Shown here: positions 13,586 to 15,242 of the stretch, one piece after another | How positions within the stretch are numbered: position 1 is the first letter of the stretch | Layout: every line of letters begins with the position of its first letter | Assembly: GCA_937967465.1 (NCBI GenBank) | Contig: CALBSW010000185.1 | Span: forward strand, 1-15,242 | DNA length: 15,242 nucleotides | Direction: 5' to 3' | From: an uncultured Flavobacteriales bacterium | Lineage (GTDB): Bacteria > Bacteroidota > Bacteroidia > Flavobacteriales_D > Sanyastnellaceae | Notes under the pieces: model-generated | What the model was told of the DNA's origin: nothing | Databases searched by the model: none | Seen by the model: the letters and a program-made list of their open reading frames with translations, nothing else | Made by a program: the position numbers and the translations under genes

Positions 13586-14848
13586 TCAGGCCAACATCCG
13601 AACCGGGTGCTCGAGGAGGGATTTGACCTCCTGGAGGAAGGCGGCACCCGTGGCACCGTCCACAACGCGGTGGTCGCAGCTCAGGGTGAGCTTCATCACC
13701 TTGCCTGGCACCACTGCACCGTCCTTGACGACCGGCACGTCGCTGATGCCACCCACTGCGAGGATGCAGGCATCCGGTGGATTGATGATGGCGGTGAAGT
13801 CCTCAATGCCGAACATGCCGAGGTTGGAGATGGTGAAGGTGTTGCCTTCCCAATCGCTCGGTTGGAGCTTCTTCTCCCGGGCCTTTCCAGCGTAGTCCTT
13901 GACCTCCGCACCGATTTCGGTGAGGGATTTGCGGTCAGCGTGGCGCACGACGGGCACGAGCAATCCGTCTTCAACGGCCACCGCCACACCGATGTGGACG
14001 TGGTCGTTTTGCCGGATGAAATTGTCCATCCAGGCGCTGTTGACGGCTGGGTGCTTTTTCAGGGCCAGCGAGACGGCCTTGACGACCATGTCGTTGAAGC
14101 TCACCTTGACGCCTTCCTGAGCATTGATGGCCTTGCGGGCCTCTACCGCAGCGCCCATGTCGACGGACAGCTTCAGGTAGAAATGCGGTGCCGTGAACTT
14201 GGATTCGGCCAAACGGCGCGCGATGGTCTTGCGCATCTGGGTGACCGGAATGTCCGTGGAGGATTCCACAGCTCCGAGACCGCCAGCCGGCGCCGGAACG
14301 TAGGCTTCGATGTCGCGCTTGACAATGCGGCCGCCATCGCCGGAGCCAGGCACCAAGGCGAGGTCGATGCCACGCTCGGCAGCCAGACGGGCTGCGAGGG
14401 GAGACGCCTTGATTTTGCCATTGGCCGACGGCTTCACCGGGGCTGGAGCCGGTGCCGGCGCGGCGGTAGCAACAGGGGCCGGAGCGGGAGCCGGAGTAGG
14501 CGCGGGAGCCGGTGCAGGAGCGGGGGCAGGCGCCGGTGCGGGCGCCTCCTCTGCAGGTGCAGCAGCGGGTGCCGCCGCTTCTGCAGCCAACAAGCCACTC
14601 ACATCTTCACCTGCCTCGCCGAGAATGGCGAGGATGCTGTCCACAGCGGCGGTGGCGCCTTTTTCGACGCCGATGTGCAAGAGCACACCGTCCTGGAAGG
14701 ATTCGAATTCCATGGTGGCCTTGTCGGTCTCGATCTCGGCGAGCACCTCGCCGGATTCCACCTGGTCACCCACATTCTTGTGCCATTCTGCAACAACACC
14801 TTCAGTCATGGTGTCGCTCAGTTTCGGCATGCGTACGATTTCTGCCAT
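13586..14848 (-). CDS. pdhC: Pyruvate dehydrogenase complex E2, dihydrolipoamide acetyltransferase
   Basis: E2 transfers the acetyl group from E1 through a swinging lipoyl arm to CoA and forms the core of the pyruvate dehydrogenase complex. Of its 420 residues, about 1-78 form one lipoyl domain with K43 in ETDKATMEFE as the lipoylated lysine. An Ala-Pro repeat linker spans about 91-139. The peripheral subunit-binding domain is at about 147-183 (ASPLAARLAAERGIDL...GRIVKRDI). The catalytic domain ends with the acetyltransferase signature DHRVVDGATG at 392-401, containing H393 and D397. Many Flavobacteria have two lipoyl domains; this protein has one. A purine-rich AGAGGAG directly touches the ATG with no spacer. 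It lies 19 bp after pdhA, which supports pyruvate over other 2-oxo acids. Confidence 0.95.
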   Translation of the reverse strand: MAEIVRMPKLSDTMTEGVVAEWHKNVGDQVESGEVLAEIETDKATMEFESFQDGVLLHIGVEKGATAAVDSILAILGEAGEDVSGLLAAEAAAPAAAPAEEAPAPAPAPAPAPAPAPTPAPAPAPVATAAPAPAPAPVKPSANGKIKASPLAARLAAERGIDLALVPGSGDGGRIVKRDIEAYVPAPAGGLGAVESSTDIPVTQMRKTIARRLAESKFTAPHFYLKLSVDMGAAVEARKAINAQEGVKVSFNDMVVKAVSLALKKHPAVNSAWMDNFIRQNDHVHIGVAVAVEDGLLVPVVRHADRKSLTEIGAEVKDYAGKAREKKLQPSDWEGNTFTISNLGMFGIEDFTAIINPPDACILAVGGISDVPVVKDGAVVPGKVMKLTLSCDHRVVDGATGAAFLQEVKSLLEHPVRMLA

Positions 14849-14867
14849 CTCCTCTTAGATCGGGGGT

Positions 14868-15242
14868 TCAGTCGTTGACGAAGGGGTAATTGGGCGTCAC
14901 GTAGACGTCCTCATAAAGTTCGTGGGCTTCGGGAAGCGGGCTTTCTTCGGCGAATTGGATGGCCTCTTCAACCTGCGCCTTGATCTCCTTGTCCACCTCC
15001 TTGAGCTTGGCCTCGCTCATCCACTTGTTCTCCAAGATGACCTTGGCACAATGGGCGATCGGGTCGCGCTCCTGGTATTCTTCGACCTCACTCTTGGTGC
15101 GGTACTTCTGGGGGTCGCTCATGGAGTGCCCCTTGTAACGGTAGGTCTGGATGTCGAGGAGGTAAGGACCCTCTCCCTTGCGACAGTGCGCAGCGGCACG
15201 GGCCATGGCATCGGCCACGGCTTCCGGGGACATGCCGTCCAC
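14868..15242 (-). CDS. pdhA: Pyruvate dehydrogenase E1 component, alpha subunit (C-terminal part)
   Basis: This is the C-terminal 124 residues of the thiamine-diphosphate-dependent E1 alpha subunit, which decarboxylates pyruvate. The frame is open to the window edge, where the GTG encodes an internal Val of VDGM, so the gene continues to the right. The diagnostic element is TYRYKGHSMSDP at about 33-44 of the visible part, the conserved active-site (phosphorylation) loop of E1 alpha, followed by KYRTKSEVEEY and the RDPI block. The preceding PYLLDIQTYR strand is also typical. The gene directly precedes pdhC in the direction of transcription, so E1 alpha and E2 are made from one operon. The E1 beta gene and E3 are not in the window. 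Confidence 0.95.
   Translation of the reverse strand: MDGMSPEAVADAMARAAAHCRKGEGPYLLDIQTYRYKGHSMSDPQKYRTKSEVEEYQERDPIAHCAKVILENKWMSEAKLKEVDKEIKAQVEEAIQFAEESPLPEAHELYEDVYVTPNYPFVND

Noticed and set aside
13573..13665. A 31-residue N-terminal extension of recG.
   Set aside because: It would overlap the 3' end of pdhC by 80 bp and has no similarity to RecG N-termini; the ATG at 13572 leads directly into the conserved HhH-like segment.
13244..14878. A 544-codon plus-strand open frame antisense to recG and pdhC, including Gly/Arg/Ser-rich repeats.
   Set aside because: The repeats are the reverse complement of the Ala-Pro linker of pdhC. No independent gene signal is visible.
1..15242. Mobile elements, CRISPR arrays, tRNA/rRNA genes, defence or secondary-metabolite clusters.
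   Set aside because: Nearly all bases are accounted for by housekeeping-type genes with gaps of at most 106 bp. No transposase, direct-repeat array or RNA gene pattern was seen.

Overview
The window looks like ordinary, very compact chromosomal DNA from a GC-rich member of the Bacteroidota, most likely order Flavobacteriales. The evidence is the gene content and protein style: a pdhA-pdhC pair, an exbB-exbD-tonB-folC series, a folC N-terminus typical of the phylum, a secreted protein ending in Asp-rich calcium-loop repeats, and two matches to the Bacteroidota -7 promoter motif TAnnTTTG. By eye the GC content is around 60%, high for this order. This taxonomic call is an inference from protein resemblance, not a search.

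Layout. Positions 1-1338 (+) carry the C-terminal part of a secreted vanadium-dependent haloperoxidase-family protein. Its stop codon directly abuts the stop of a long minus-strand series. Read in its direction of transcription, that series runs from 9211 down to 1339: anmK, an amino-acid dehydrogenase, nhaD, a 106-bp gap with strong GC hairpins, exbB, exbD, tonB, a GNAT acetyltransferase and folC. Apart from the 106-bp gap, neighbours are separated by 0-6 bp or overlap by 1-4 bp, so the series is probably one or two operons. A 74-bp divergent spacer holds a good promoter for a plus-strand acyl-CoA dehydrogenase (9286-10428) and a 13-bp inverted repeat. On the minus strand beyond it lie a membrane-anchored hypothetical protein with propeller-like repeats, recG, pdhC and the C-terminal end of pdhA, which runs off the right edge.

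How the genes fit together. ExbB, ExbD and TonB form the proton-driven motor that powers outer-membrane TonB-dependent transport. NhaD exchanges Na+ for H+ across the same inner membrane. AnmK recycles anhydro-MurNAc from the cell wall. The amino-acid dehydrogenase, acyl-CoA dehydrogenase and PDH E1/E2 subunits feed central carbon metabolism. FolC makes folylpolyglutamate and RecG rescues replication forks.

I found no mobile element, CRISPR array, tRNA, rRNA, defence island or clearly new multi-gene system. The points most worth a second look are the divergent regulatory spacer at 9212-9285, the alternative hairpins before exbB, the substrate pocket of the amino-acid dehydrogenase, the haloperoxidase with a dockerin-like tail, the acidic TonB linker, the NhaD histidine loop and the anchored propeller-like protein.
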